Counted from the stretch's first letter, positions 18,587-27,239 are shown. The stretch is 46,783 bases of DNA from Phosphoribacter sp044220725 (GCA_044220725.1 JBGAQN010000028.1:1-46783), one strand, 5' to 3'. Numbers and translations: made by a program. The notes: generated by a model from the sequence alone, not told the origin.

Positions 18587-18645
18587 CCGCCGGGTCGAGG
18601 TGTTCCGCCATCACCTGGCGACGGCCGAATACCTCGACCCGGCGG
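18587..18645 (-). terminator. Long GC-rich inverted repeat between the monooxygenase and M13 genes
   Basis: Arms of 19 bases, 18587-18605 (CCGCCGGGTCGAGGTGTTC) and 18627-18645, pair with one mismatch across a 21-base loop. The structure starts 16 bases after the monooxygenase stop and ends 13 bases before the first M13 start codon. No T-run follows. It could end the transporter operon or act in the M13 leader. Confidence 0.5.
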
Positions 18646-18660
18646 TGGGCTGGTGCAGCC

Positions 18661-20280
18661 TCAGTGGCCCAACAGGGTGTGGACGGCGTCGGCCAACGCC
18701 TCAGGCGTCCGGACGCACGCAGCGGTGTGTGCGTCGGGGCGCACGAGCCACAGCTCTTCGGGGACCGCTTGCAGGCCAGCGGCCACGACACCGTCGTCAC
18801 CGAGGTCGGCGAAGTGCATGACGCGCACCGGCAGCCCCGCAGGCACCACGCTGGACAGGACTCCCTCGACTTCCAGGGTGTTGATGGCATCACCGACCAG
18901 GACGAGCAGACCGTCGCGGGCCAACTCGCGGACCCTGGCCTTGCCATGGGCGGCCGCTTCGGTGGCCGCGTCGGGAAGGATGACGCCGGGCACCGGTGTT
19001 GGGGCCTGGCCCCGCGGGGGACGACCCGGCCAGTATCGGCTGGGGTCGCGCGTGGTCAACGGGCTCTCGACATACCAGAACGCCTCGGCCAATCGGCCAG
19101 AATCGACGAGCGGGATCGCCTTCTGGTCCTTGCGGGCGCGCTTGAGGATCTCCTTGCGACGTTTGCGGGCCTTCTTGGTCTGCGGGACGAGGAAGTCCAT
19201 CGTCGCCGCCGTGACCGCGAGGTTCTCGCGAGCCGCGGCCTGTCGCTCGGTCTCGTAGGTCCCGACCAAACCCGGCCCGCCCCAGCCCTTCATCGCAAAC
19301 GCGATCTTCCAGGCGGCGTTCTCGACGTCCGGGACTCCGCTGTTGAGACCACGCGCGCCGAACGGCGCGACCAGGTGGGCCACATCGCCGGCCAGTAGGA
19401 ACCGCCCGACCCGGTAGTGGTCGGCGCTGCGGGCATGGAAGCGATAGACCGACACCCAGTCGATCCGGTAGTCGCGCTTCTTCCCGATCACCTTGCGGAT
19501 CCGTTGATCCAGCGAGCCGTCCGACTGCGCGGCCGCCAGGTCGAAGTCGGTGTCGACCTGCCAGTCAATCCGGAAGATGCTGTTGGGGCACGGGTGGATG
19601 AGCACCTGCCGACCGGGGTTCCACTCGGGGTCGAAGTAGAACCGCCGCTCGTTCTCCCACCCGGGCAACGACGTCTCGATGTCGCAGATGAGGAACGAGT
19701 CGTCGAACGTCCGCCCGGGGAACTGCACGCCGAGCAGCTCCCGCATGGGGCCGCCCTTGGAACCGGCGCAGACGACGGCATACTCACCGGCCACCTCGAA
19801 CTCACCGAAGCCGCTGCGACACACCACCGTTGCGCGCTCGTCACCGTCGCCTTTCCCTCCCGCGATCCCAACGACCTCGGTCCCCCACCACACCTCGATG
19901 AGCGGCTGGGCGGCGATGGCCTCGTCGAGGATTGCCTCGGTGCGGGCCTGGGAGATGTTGACGAACGGCGGCAGCGGCGAGCGACCCGGGTCGGGGATCT
20001 CCCAGGAGAACAGCTCCTTGGCCTTGTAGAACGTCCGGGCGGTCGACCAGGTCAGCCCTTCGGTGGCCACACCCCCCGCACCGCAGGCCGCCCACAGGTC
20101 CAGCACGTCGCGTTGCTGGCACAGTGCCTTGCTCCCGATCGGGTCCCGCTCGGGACGCGAATCCAGGACGAGGACGGGGATCCCCCACCTGGCCAGGCAC
20201 AGGGCCGCCGTCTGTCCGACCGGGCCGTTGCCGATCACCAGGACGCGTCCGCGCCCGTCGGTGCCGTGTTCGTGCGACAT
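18661..20280 (-). CDS. FAD-dependent aromatic monooxygenase (MhpA/PHBH-like)
   Basis: The 539-residue protein is a class A flavoprotein hydroxylase. The FAD Rossmann motif GNGPVGQTAAL lies near residues 16-26, an acidic end DSRPERDP near 38, and the second FAD motif GRFLLAGDVAHLVAPFGARG near 285-305. A C-terminal thioredoxin-like domain of about 90 residues ends ELWLVRPDAHTAACV, as in 3-(3-hydroxyphenyl)propionate hydroxylases. The ATG at 20280 has GGAGGA nine bases upstream, so the longer frame is not used. It is the last gene of the Liv-type operon, 41 bases after the MBL-fold gene. Hydroxylation of an imported aromatic acid is the probable role. No ring-cleavage gene is in the window. Confidence 0.88.
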   Translation of the reverse strand: MSHEHGTDGRGRVLVIGNGPVGQTAALCLARWGIPVLVLDSRPERDPIGSKALCQQRDVLDLWAACGAGGVATEGLTWSTARTFYKAKELFSWEIPDPGRSPLPPFVNISQARTEAILDEAIAAQPLIEVWWGTEVVGIAGGKGDGDERATVVCRSGFGEFEVAGEYAVVCAGSKGGPMRELLGVQFPGRTFDDSFLICDIETSLPGWENERRFYFDPEWNPGRQVLIHPCPNSIFRIDWQVDTDFDLAAAQSDGSLDQRIRKVIGKKRDYRIDWVSVYRFHARSADHYRVGRFLLAGDVAHLVAPFGARGLNSGVPDVENAAWKIAFAMKGWGGPGLVGTYETERQAAARENLAVTAATMDFLVPQTKKARKRRKEILKRARKDQKAIPLVDSGRLAEAFWYVESPLTTRDPSRYWPGRPPRGQAPTPVPGVILPDAATEAAAHGKARVRELARDGLLVLVGDAINTLEVEGVLSSVVPAGLPVRVMHFADLGDDGVVAAGLQAVPEELWLVRPDAHTAACVRTPEALADAVHTLLGH

Positions 20281-20321
20281 CTTCGTCCTCCGGGTGGGTG
20301 CGCGGCGGGCCGCTCGGGGGT

Positions 20322-21281
20322 TCAGCCTTGCAGTTGCGCCCAGATCTCCCGGTCGCGCTCTGCAGTCCAGATCGTAGGCCGCTCGACTCCCTGGAGCTCC
20401 TCCCAGGTCCGGGCAACGTCGAAGGGCAGGGTGTGCTCGAAGATCGGCCAATGTCCGTAGGTCGGCGACAGCGCCGCGTGGCAGGCCTCGAAAGCCTGCT
20501 TGAGCGTGCCGCCGGCCGCCTGGGTTGACCGCACGTTGTCGATGATCGCGGTGATGAAGCCACGTGACTGCTCGATCGCCGCCTCGCAGGCCGCCTTGCC
20601 GTTGGGGATCTCGCCACGACCCCCGACGATCCGCTCGGCGCCCATCGCCTTGACGGCGTCGAGCGTCGTCGAGGACCACTCCTGGTGGAAGGCGTCGCCC
20701 GTATAGAGCGCGGCCTTGGCCTCGACGAGGTCACCGGCATACATGATCTTGTGCTTGGGCAACCAGGCGACGATGTCTCCCTCGGTGTGGCCCCGTCCGA
20801 GGTACTTGAGGACCAGGTCGCCGCGGTCCCCACCCAACGGGATGATCATCTCGTCGGTGAAGGTCAACGTCGGCCAGGTGAGTCCCTTGATACCCTCGGG
20901 CTCCTTGAACAGCCTTGGCATCCGGCCGAATTCGCTGGCCCAGTCCTGCATCCCGCGCTCTTGGATCATGAAGCGGGTGCGCTCGTGGGCGATGATCTCG
21001 TCGGCCTCGAAGGCCTCCGCACCGAGCACCCGCACCGCGTGGTAGTGCGAGAGCACGAGGTAGCGGAACGGCTTGTCGGTGTGCTCACGCAGCTTGGCAA
21101 TCCAGTCGCGTGCCGCCGCAGGCGTGGCGCGTGCCTCGAACCCGACGAGGAAGTCCTCCCCTTCGATCGCCCCGACGTTCGGGTCGCCCTCGGCTGTGAG
21201 GGCGTAGACGCCATCCGCGAGAACTTCGAGGGTCTCGGTCTTGGCGGCGAGGTCGGTTGAGGAGGCGAACGGCTTGCTCAT
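20322..21281 (-). CDS. Metallo-beta-lactamase-fold protein with altered metal motif
   Basis: This 319-residue protein has the MBL outline: DGVYALTAEGDPNVGAIEG, then FRYLVLSHYHAVRVLGA, then YLGRGHTEGDIVAWLP and YAGDLVEAKAA. The usual HxHxDH motif reads HYHAVR, so the second-site Asp and His are absent, whereas GRGHTEGD and the AGD aspartate remain. It may bind one metal or act differently from lactonases and thioesterases of this fold. I chose ATG 21281 (MSKPFASSTDL) because AGGAAG lies nearby and the family begins there; the frame opens ten codons earlier. It lies between livF and the monooxygenase, all leftward, so it probably acts in the same pathway. Confidence 0.82.
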   Translation of the reverse strand: MSKPFASSTDLAAKTETLEVLADGVYALTAEGDPNVGAIEGEDFLVGFEARATPAAARDWIAKLREHTDKPFRYLVLSHYHAVRVLGAEAFEADEIIAHERTRFMIQERGMQDWASEFGRMPRLFKEPEGIKGLTWPTLTFTDEMIIPLGGDRGDLVLKYLGRGHTEGDIVAWLPKHKIMYAGDLVEAKAALYTGDAFHQEWSSTTLDAVKAMGAERIVGGRGEIPNGKAACEAAIEQSRGFITAIIDNVRSTQAAGGTLKQAFEACHAALSPTYGHWPIFEHTLPFDVARTWEELQGVERPTIWTAERDREIWAQLQG

Positions 21282-21328
21282 GGGAGGACTTCCTTCGTCG
21301 TGCTGGTGCAATCGAGGTGAAGCAACGC

Positions 21329-22123
21329 TCAGGAGGTCGTTGGGCCTGAGCGAGTGACCGGGGCCGAGACGCCGCTGGAGGAGGTCGAGGAGCCACCGAG
21401 GTAGGCCGAACGGACTCGCTCGTCCGAGGCCAACTCGGTTGGGGTGCCCTCGGCGACGACCCGGCCGCGGTCCATGACCATGACCCGGTCGGCGATCTTG
21501 AAGGCGGCCCGAACGTTCTGCTCGACGAGCAGCACGGCCAAGCCTTTCTCGTCGCGCAGATGCCCCAGGGCCGTCATGATCTCGGCGACAACTTTCGGGG
21601 CCAGTCCGAGGCTCGGCTCGTCAAGGACGATGACTGAGGGATCGGACATCAGCGCCCGTGCCATGGCCAGCATCTGCTGCTCGCCACCGGACAGGGCCCC
21701 GGCGAGCAAGTTGATCCGGTCACGCAATCGCGGGAACAGGTGCAGGACCTCGTCGCGGCGCACGGCATACCGGCCGTCCTTGCGGCGCACGTAGCCGCCC
21801 AGGACGAGGTTGTCCTCGACCGACAAGGACGGGAACACCAGCCGATTCTCCGGGACATGAGCCAGCCCGAGCACCGCGATCTTCTCAGCGCTTGTGGACG
21901 TGATGTCGGTGTCGCCGAGTTTGACGTGGCCGCTGACCGGTTTGAGCAGCCCGGAGACCGAGCGCAGAACGGTCGTCTTGCCGGCCCCGTTGGAGCCGAC
22001 GAGCGCGAGCAATTCGCCCGGCGCGACGTGCAGGCTCACGTCCCACAGGACCTGCAGGCGGTCGTATGCCGCGTCGATGTTCTCGACCCGCAAACCGATC
22101 CTGGGGATGTGGTCGGTGGTCAT
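21329..22123 (-). CDS. livF: Branched-chain/aromatic acid ABC transporter ATPase LivF
   Basis: This is one of two ATPases of a Liv (HAAT) importer. In 264 residues it shows Walker A GSNGAGKTT, the LivF-type HVPENRLVFPSLSVEDNL segment, signature LSGGEQQMLAMARAL and Walker B VIVLDEPSLGLAP, then the H-loop replaced by LLVEQNV as is normal for LivF. The ATG overlaps the livMG stop codon (ATGA). A Ser-rich tail follows the conserved end. With the IclR regulator and monooxygenase alongside, the transported substrate may be an aromatic acid and not an amino acid. Confidence 0.93.
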   Translation of the reverse strand: MTTDHIPRIGLRVENIDAAYDRLQVLWDVSLHVAPGELLALVGSNGAGKTTVLRSVSGLLKPVSGHVKLGDTDITSTSAEKIAVLGLAHVPENRLVFPSLSVEDNLVLGGYVRRKDGRYAVRRDEVLHLFPRLRDRINLLAGALSGGEQQMLAMARALMSDPSVIVLDEPSLGLAPKVVAEIMTALGHLRDEKGLAVLLVEQNVRAAFKIADRVMVMDRGRVVAEGTPTELASDERVRSAYLGGSSTSSSGVSAPVTRSGPTTS

Positions 22124-24009
22124 GCCTGCCCTCCCGCCGTGCTCGCCCCTGCGGTGGCGCCGGTGTCGCCGTGGTCATCTTCTTCGCCGAGGTATGCCGC
22201 GATGACCTTGGGGTCGCTGGTCACCTGGGCGGGTGTGCCCAACGAGATGAGCTTTCCGTCGTCGAGGACAGCCACCCGATCGGCCAGAGCCATGACCGCT
22301 GCGACATCATGCTCGACCAGCAGCACCGTGACCCCGCTGGCCTTCACCCGCCGCAGCAGCCAGCTCAGGCTGTCACGCTCAGGTCCGGACAGCCCTGCCA
22401 TGGGTTCGTCAAGCAGCAGGACCGATGGCTCCAGGGCCAGGGCACGAGCAACCTCGACCTGGCGCTGCTTGCCGAAGGCCAGGTCGGCGATCGGCTTGTC
22501 GGCCAGGCTCGTGAGGGCCATGGCGTCGATGGCGGCCTGCGAGGCCAGATCGATGAGCTTCTCCTCGGACCGGTCCATCAACAACATGCCGCGGATCAGA
22601 CCGGCCTTGCTACGCAAGTGTCGGGCTACCTTGACGTTGCCGATGACGGTCGTGCTCTTGAAGGTCTGCAAGTTCTGGAAGGTTCGGGTGGCGCCGATGG
22701 CGGCCGCTATATGCGGCTGTTTGCCGGCCACCTCGGTGCCTTCGAGAACCACCGAACCCTCGGTCGGCGGCAAGACCCCGGTGATCATGTTGAACGCCGT
22801 GGTCTTGCCGGCTCCGTTAGGGCCGATGAGGGCCATGATCTCGCCGGCCTGGACGTCCAGGTCAAGGTTGTCCAGTGCAGTGACCCCGCCGTATCGCTTC
22901 GTCAGCCCGCGGATGGACAGGATCGTCTGCCCAGCCGGCATGTGTTCAGCACGAGAGAGCAGCTTGAGCGACTCCTCCAGCAGGTCTCGCTGCTCCTCCT
23001 GGGTGACTTTGTGTTCGTGCTCGCCGCGCACGATCGGGTGCTTGCGTTGGCGCACCGCGCTCATGAGCTTCGCCCACAACTGGGCCAAACCACCAGGCAT
23101 GAGGATGATGACCAGGACGAGCACGACGCCGAAGCCGATGAGTTGGATCTCGCCTTTGGCGCTCGGGATGATGATCGGGATGATTGCCCGCAATCCCTCG
23201 TCGAGCAACTGAACGGCGACCGCTCCGATGAGCGCGCCCCACACCGTGCCCAGCCCGCCGAGGACGACCATGAGCAGGATGCGCACGGACAGCTCAAAGT
23301 GGGCGACGGACGGGTTCACGATGGTCAGCCAGTGCGTGTAGAACACACCCGACAAGCCGGCATACGCCGCGCTGAGGACGAAGACGCGAAGGCGAAGGGC
23401 AAAGGTGTCCACGCCAAGGCACTCGGCGGCGACCTCGGAGTCGTTGACTGCGGACAACGCCCGACCGGTTCGGCTGTGCACAAGGTTGCTGGCGAGCCAC
23501 AGCCCCAGCACGACGATCGGGGTGAGCAGGAGGAAGTATTCCTGAGCAGTGTCGTATGAGCGGCCACCGAACTCGAGGTTGGGCAGACCATAAATGCCCG
23601 ATGTCGCACCGGTGAAGTCCTGCTCGGTGACAAAGACCCCGACGATGATGCCCAGGCCCAAGGTCGCCAACGCGAGGAAGTGGCCACGCAGCCGCAGCAG
23701 GGGCAGCCCGACCAGCAACGCGATGAGCATCGAGGCGAGAACGGCAACCGGGGCCGCCAACAACGGGCTCCATCCGGCCTTGCCCACGAGTAGCGCCTGA
23801 GTGTAGGCGCCGACGGCGATGAAAGCCGCATGCCCGAGGCTCACCTGTCCGGCCAGGCCCATGAGTAGCGAAAGCCCGATGGCCGCGATGCCGTAGATGA
23901 GCGCCCAGATCCCGATGTCGACCATGGCGTGTGGAGCAGCGGCCCCGAAGAGCAGCAGGACCGCGGCCAGAGCGATGAACGGGAGCTGCCGCTTGACCAT
24001 GGGGCTCAT
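22120..24009 (-). CDS. livM: Fused LivM permease - LivG ATPase
   Basis: One 629-residue polypeptide joins the LivM permease (about residues 1-330, multiple membrane segments, GLAGQVSLGHAAFIAVGAY and VNDSEVAAECLGVD loops) to LivG (from about 363). The ATPase half has Walker A GPNGAGKTT near 392, the LivG segment ATRTFQNLQTF, a signature FGKQRQVEVARAL, and LLLDEPMAGLSGPE. A charged linker of about 35 residues (QRKHPIVRGEHEHK...) joins them. Start ATG 24009 overlaps the livH stop (ATGA), and the stop overlaps livF. Such permease-ATPase fusions occur in actinobacterial Liv systems. The longer upstream frame lies within livH and is not coding. Confidence 0.93.
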   Translation of the reverse strand: MSPMVKRQLPFIALAAVLLLFGAAAPHAMVDIGIWALIYGIAAIGLSLLMGLAGQVSLGHAAFIAVGAYTQALLVGKAGWSPLLAAPVAVLASMLIALLVGLPLLRLRGHFLALATLGLGIIVGVFVTEQDFTGATSGIYGLPNLEFGGRSYDTAQEYFLLLTPIVVLGLWLASNLVHSRTGRALSAVNDSEVAAECLGVDTFALRLRVFVLSAAYAGLSGVFYTHWLTIVNPSVAHFELSVRILLMVVLGGLGTVWGALIGAVAVQLLDEGLRAIIPIIIPSAKGEIQLIGFGVVLVLVIILMPGGLAQLWAKLMSAVRQRKHPIVRGEHEHKVTQEEQRDLLEESLKLLSRAEHMPAGQTILSIRGLTKRYGGVTALDNLDLDVQAGEIMALIGPNGAGKTTAFNMITGVLPPTEGSVVLEGTEVAGKQPHIAAAIGATRTFQNLQTFKSTTVIGNVKVARHLRSKAGLIRGMLLMDRSEEKLIDLASQAAIDAMALTSLADKPIADLAFGKQRQVEVARALALEPSVLLLDEPMAGLSGPERDSLSWLLRRVKASGVTVLLVEHDVAAVMALADRVAVLDDGKLISLGTPAQVTSDPKVIAAYLGEEDDHGDTGATAGASTAGGQA

Positions 24010-24875
24010 ACCCGCACCGCCGAGGTCTTGCTCGCGAGCCCGTGCGGGCGGAAAAGCAGCACGAGAACGAGAACGACGAACGCCACCGCATCCCGATAGC
24101 CCGAGGACAGATAGCCCGCGACGAGGTTTTCCAGAACCCCGAGGAGGATGCCGCCGATCATGGCCACTCGCAGCGAGGTGAGTCCGCCCAGCGTTGCCGC
24201 GACGAAGCCCTTCAGGCCCAGGCTCAGCCCACTGGACCAGGCGCTGAGGTAGATGGGGCTCCCCACGACCCCAGCGACGGCGCCCGTGAAGCCGGCGACC
24301 GCAAAGGCGACGACCGTGGCGGTCCGGGGCGAGATACCCACCAGACGCGCGGCGACGGGCTGTTCGGCACAGGCCCGCAATGACTTGCCACGGACCGTGT
24401 GCTCGTAGAACCAGATGACCGCGTAGGCGACGACGACGGCGATGGCGAGCACCCACAGCTCCTGGCTGCGGATGCTCACCCCAGCCACCGTGATGTCAGA
24501 GCCGGGGAAAGTCGGCAGGCCCTTGGCCTCCGGTCCCCAGATGAGCAACATGACCGCCTTCACCGCCGTGGACACGCCCAGGGTGAGGATGATCGAGGTG
24601 AGCGGGGTCATCTTCTTGATGGGCGCGATGGTGAGCCGCTCGAGCAGGACGGCAACACCGACGACGAGGGGGATGACGACAAGGATCGCGACGAGCAGGG
24701 GCAACCCCGCGCCAACCGCGCTGATCGCGGCCAACCCGGCCAGGGCGGCATACTCGCCCTGGACCAGGTTGACGATTTCGCGAACTGCGAAGATGGCGAC
24801 GAAGCCGATGGCCACCAGCCCGTAGACAGATCCCTGCGCCAGCCCGGCGAAGACGAGCTGGAGAAGGTCGGTCAT
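24006..24875 (-). CDS. livH: Branched-chain/aromatic acid ABC transporter permease LivH
   Basis: This 289-residue inner-membrane permease starts MTDLLQLVFAGLAQGSVYGL, a standard LivH beginning, followed by EIVNLVQGEYAALAGLAA. The loop KSLRACAEQPVAARLVGIS is the cytoplasmic coupling region that contacts the ATPase. It pairs with the LivM half of the fused protein. Its stop overlaps livM and it begins seven bases after the binding protein gene ends. Confidence 0.94.
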   Translation of the reverse strand: MTDLLQLVFAGLAQGSVYGLVAIGFVAIFAVREIVNLVQGEYAALAGLAAISAVGAGLPLLVAILVVIPLVVGVAVLLERLTIAPIKKMTPLTSIILTLGVSTAVKAVMLLIWGPEAKGLPTFPGSDITVAGVSIRSQELWVLAIAVVVAYAVIWFYEHTVRGKSLRACAEQPVAARLVGISPRTATVVAFAVAGFTGAVAGVVGSPIYLSAWSSGLSLGLKGFVAATLGGLTSLRVAMIGGILLGVLENLVAGYLSSGYRDAVAFVVLVLVLLFRPHGLASKTSAVRV

Positions 24876-24881
24876 GGGTGC

Positions 24882-26060
24882 TTAGCCTGCGACCTTCCAG
24901 GCCTTGTTGTCGACCGTGACGATCATGAGCGCGTCCTTGGTCAGGCCAGAGTGGTCGGTCGGGGTCATCGTGAACACGCCGCTGATCCCCGGCCACTTGC
25001 TCGTCGCCTCGATGGCGTCGCGCAGCTTGGTGGCGTCAGTGCCTGCCTTCTTGAGGGCCTCGACGGCGATCATGAAGCCGTCGTAGGCGTGCCCGGCGAA
25101 GGTCGAGGGGCTGGCGTTGTACTTCGCCTTGAAGTCGGCGATGAACTTGGTCACGACGGCCTTCTGGGGGTCGTCGTCCTTGAGCTGGCCGGCCACGAGC
25201 ATGCGGCCCATGGGGGCAAGCAGGCCGTTCGCGGTGTCACCGGCGGTGTCGAGGAACGCCTGGTTGCCGATGCCGTGCGACTGGTAAACCGGCACGTTGA
25301 GGGCCAACTGCTTGTAGGCCTTCTGGGCCAGACCCGCAGCCGGCGGAATGCCCCAGATGAGCACGGCCTGGGGCTGCGAGTCCCGCAGGGCGATCATCTG
25401 AGCGGTGAAGTCGGTGGCATCCGGGGCGAACTTCTGCACCGTGGTCACGGTGATGCCGGCGGACTTGCCGATCTCGGTGAGCATCTCGGGGATGCCCTCG
25501 CCGAAACCAGAGGCGTCGCGGGCCACGGCGACCTTGGTGATGCCCTTGGCCTTCATGTCATCGACCATCTTCTCCAGAACGACCCGGTCGTTCTGGGCGG
25601 TCTTGAAGACCCACTTGGAGCCGTCGACGATCTTGGCGTTGGCCGCGAACGAGATCATCGGCTTCTCGGCCTTCTCCGCCAGCGGCCGCATGGCCAGGCT
25701 TGGACCGGTGCGCGAGGCACCGAGGAGGATGTCCACCTTCTCGGTGTTGAGCAACTTGCTCGTCGCCTTGGCGGCGCCGTCTTCGGTGGACTGGTTGTCC
25801 TCGATGTAGAGCTTGAGCTTGCGTCCGTTGATGCCGCCCGCCGCGTTGACCTGGTCGGCCAACAACTCGACGGTCTGGCGCTCCGGTACACCGAGGCTGG
25901 CCCCGGCACCTGTGATGTCGAGAACGACACCGACCTTGATCTCGCCGCCGGCGTCGCCGCCGGTCGCCGTACCCCCGGACTTGCTTTCGGAGCAGGCGGC
26001 CAGGGAGCCCGCCAACCCGATCGCCAAGCCCAACGAGAGCCATCGCATGCTGCGCTGCAT
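24882..26060 (-). CDS. livK: ABC transporter substrate-binding lipoprotein (Liv/HAAT family)
   Basis: The 392-residue protein has a signal peptide with lipobox AGSLAAC (Cys 23) and then the periplasmic-binding fold of peripla_BP_6: IKVGVVLDITGAGASLG, LYIEDNQSTEDGAAKA, VDILLGASRTGPSLA, and FAGHAYDGFMIAVEAL near the end. It captures the substrate outside the membrane for LivH-LivM. ATG 26060 has AGGAGG five bases upstream. It is the first gene of the six-gene leftward operon and is divergent from the IclR gene across 161 bases containing an IclR-like operator. The gene symbol is by family position; I cannot tell an amino acid from an aromatic acid binder. Confidence 0.92.
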   Translation of the reverse strand: MQRSMRWLSLGLAIGLAGSLAACSESKSGGTATGGDAGGEIKVGVVLDITGAGASLGVPERQTVELLADQVNAAGGINGRKLKLYIEDNQSTEDGAAKATSKLLNTEKVDILLGASRTGPSLAMRPLAEKAEKPMISFAANAKIVDGSKWVFKTAQNDRVVLEKMVDDMKAKGITKVAVARDASGFGEGIPEMLTEIGKSAGITVTTVQKFAPDATDFTAQMIALRDSQPQAVLIWGIPPAAGLAQKAYKQLALNVPVYQSHGIGNQAFLDTAGDTANGLLAPMGRMLVAGQLKDDDPQKAVVTKFIADFKAKYNASPSTFAGHAYDGFMIAVEALKKAGTDATKLRDAIEATSKWPGISGVFTMTPTDHSGLTKDALMIVTVDNKAWKVAG

Positions 26061-26156
26061 GTCGCCTCCTGAACCAGGGCGGGTCCCCCCGCCGTCAGCT
26101 GTGTGTCGAACCTAGTGGTGCTACTTCGTCCCGAGCTCTATCGCATCGTCAGTCCG

Positions 26157-26192
26157 TGTTCTATAATCGGACAGCACTGTTCGATATGGGAA
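26157..26192. promoter_or_regulatory. Candidate IclR operator(s) with an embedded TATAAT
   Basis: GTTCTATAATCGGAC at 26157-26171 resembles the GTTCGATAATCG(A/C)AC operators known for PcaU/PcaR/PobR-type IclR regulators of aromatic catabolism. A second related half, GTTCGATAT, starts at 26178, 21 bases on, about two helical turns. TATAAT at 26161-26166 could be a -10 element for the rightward iclR gene, so bound regulator would cover its own promoter. The operator resemblance is by eye. Confidence 0.5.
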
Positions 26193-26221
26193 TGGTCAAA
26201 CTCTAGACGGCCGGGGAGACG

Positions 26222-26944
26222 ATGGCAACGGTTGTTCCGCGGACACGAACCGTGTCGCCCGCCTCCCCGACTCCCGACGCCCGACCAGCGTCCCAGACCC
26301 TCGACCGCGGGCTACGTGTTCTTGAGCACATCACCGAATCCACGAGTCCGTTGACCGTCGCCGAGGTGGCCCGAGACGTCGGAATGCACCGATCGATCAC
26401 CTATCGCATGATGCGCACCCTTGAGGACCACGGACTGGTGGCCCGTGATGAGCACGGCAGGTTCCTGGCCGGGGCCGGACTCGCGGTTCTCGCCGGACGC
26501 TTCACCCCGGCGCTGCGGGCGGTGGCGGGGCGTCATCTGCTTCGTTTGGCAGTCGCGACCGACAAGACAGCATTCCTGGTGGTCAGACATGGCGAGGAGG
26601 CAGTGACCATCGAGGTTGTCGAACCGCCCGCGGCGGCTGCGCACGTCAGTTACCGGCCAGGCCTGCGGCACCCGATCTCCAAGGGCGCGCCCGGCATCGC
26701 GCTGCTGGCCGGCGAGCCGCCGCACGTGGGCGAGCGGCCGGAAGTCACCGCCGCGCGAGCGGTTGGTTGGGCAACGAGCACCAGTGAGGTCATTGAGGAC
26801 TTCCGAGCTGTCGCCGCGCCGGTTCTCGATTCGGCAGATGTATGCCGCGCGGCCATCGCGGTCGTCTTCGCCGGCAGCAGCGATATTGCCGGAGTAGCGG
26901 AACGGGTGGTCGCTCACGCCCACGCCCTCGGGCTCGAGCTCTGA
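26222..26944 (+). CDS. IclR-family transcriptional regulator
   Basis: The 240-residue protein has an N-terminal winged helix, about residues 24-85 (QTLDRGLRVLEHI, TVAEVARDVGMHRSITYRMMRTLEDHGLV), and a C-terminal effector domain with HPISKGAPGIALLAG. GGGGAG precedes the ATG by a few bases. It is divergent from the Liv-type operon and probably controls it, and itself, through the shared region with an IclR-like palindrome. IclR regulators next to transporters and aromatic hydroxylases usually respond to the pathway substrate or product. The C-terminal domain is somewhat short for the family. Confidence 0.9.
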   Translation: MATVVPRTRTVSPASPTPDARPASQTLDRGLRVLEHITESTSPLTVAEVARDVGMHRSITYRMMRTLEDHGLVARDEHGRFLAGAGLAVLAGRFTPALRAVAGRHLLRLAVATDKTAFLVVRHGEEAVTIEVVEPPAAAAHVSYRPGLRHPISKGAPGIALLAGEPPHVGERPEVTAARAVGWATSTSEVIEDFRAVAAPVLDSADVCRAAIAVVFAGSSDIAGVAERVVAHAHALGLEL

Positions 26945-26979
26945 TCCGGCTGTTCGCCGGGGATCAGGCGACGGGTCTG

Positions 26980-27186
26980 CTAGCGCGTCCGCGTGCGGGC
27001 GCCGACCGCGTGCCCCTTGGCCGTCGCGGCCAGTCCCTCGGTGCGCTCTCGGACGCGAGCCACCACGTGCTCCCCGCGGGGGGTGAGCACATCCCTGCCT
27101 TCTCGCTGAGCGGGGACGGCAACCGCCAGGACGACAGCCAAGCCCAAGAACAGGACGATGAGCATGGTGAGAACGAGGGCTGTCAT
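26980..27186 (-). CDS. Small membrane protein of unknown function
   Basis: The 68-residue frame starts at ATG 27186 with MTALVLTMLIVLFLGLAVVL, a single N-terminal transmembrane helix, then a charged tail with REGRDVLTPRGEHVVARVRE. The hydrophobic start and dense high-G+C codons suggest a real gene. It converges on iclR and follows a CRP-like palindrome. I recognise no family. Confidence 0.55.
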   Translation of the reverse strand: MTALVLTMLIVLFLGLAVVLAVAVPAQREGRDVLTPRGEHVVARVRERTEGLAATAKGHAVGARTRTR

Positions 27187-27239
27187 GGGATCAAGTGTCC
27201 CAAACCGATAAGCCAACTCGCTGAACGCCGCGCCTGCAA

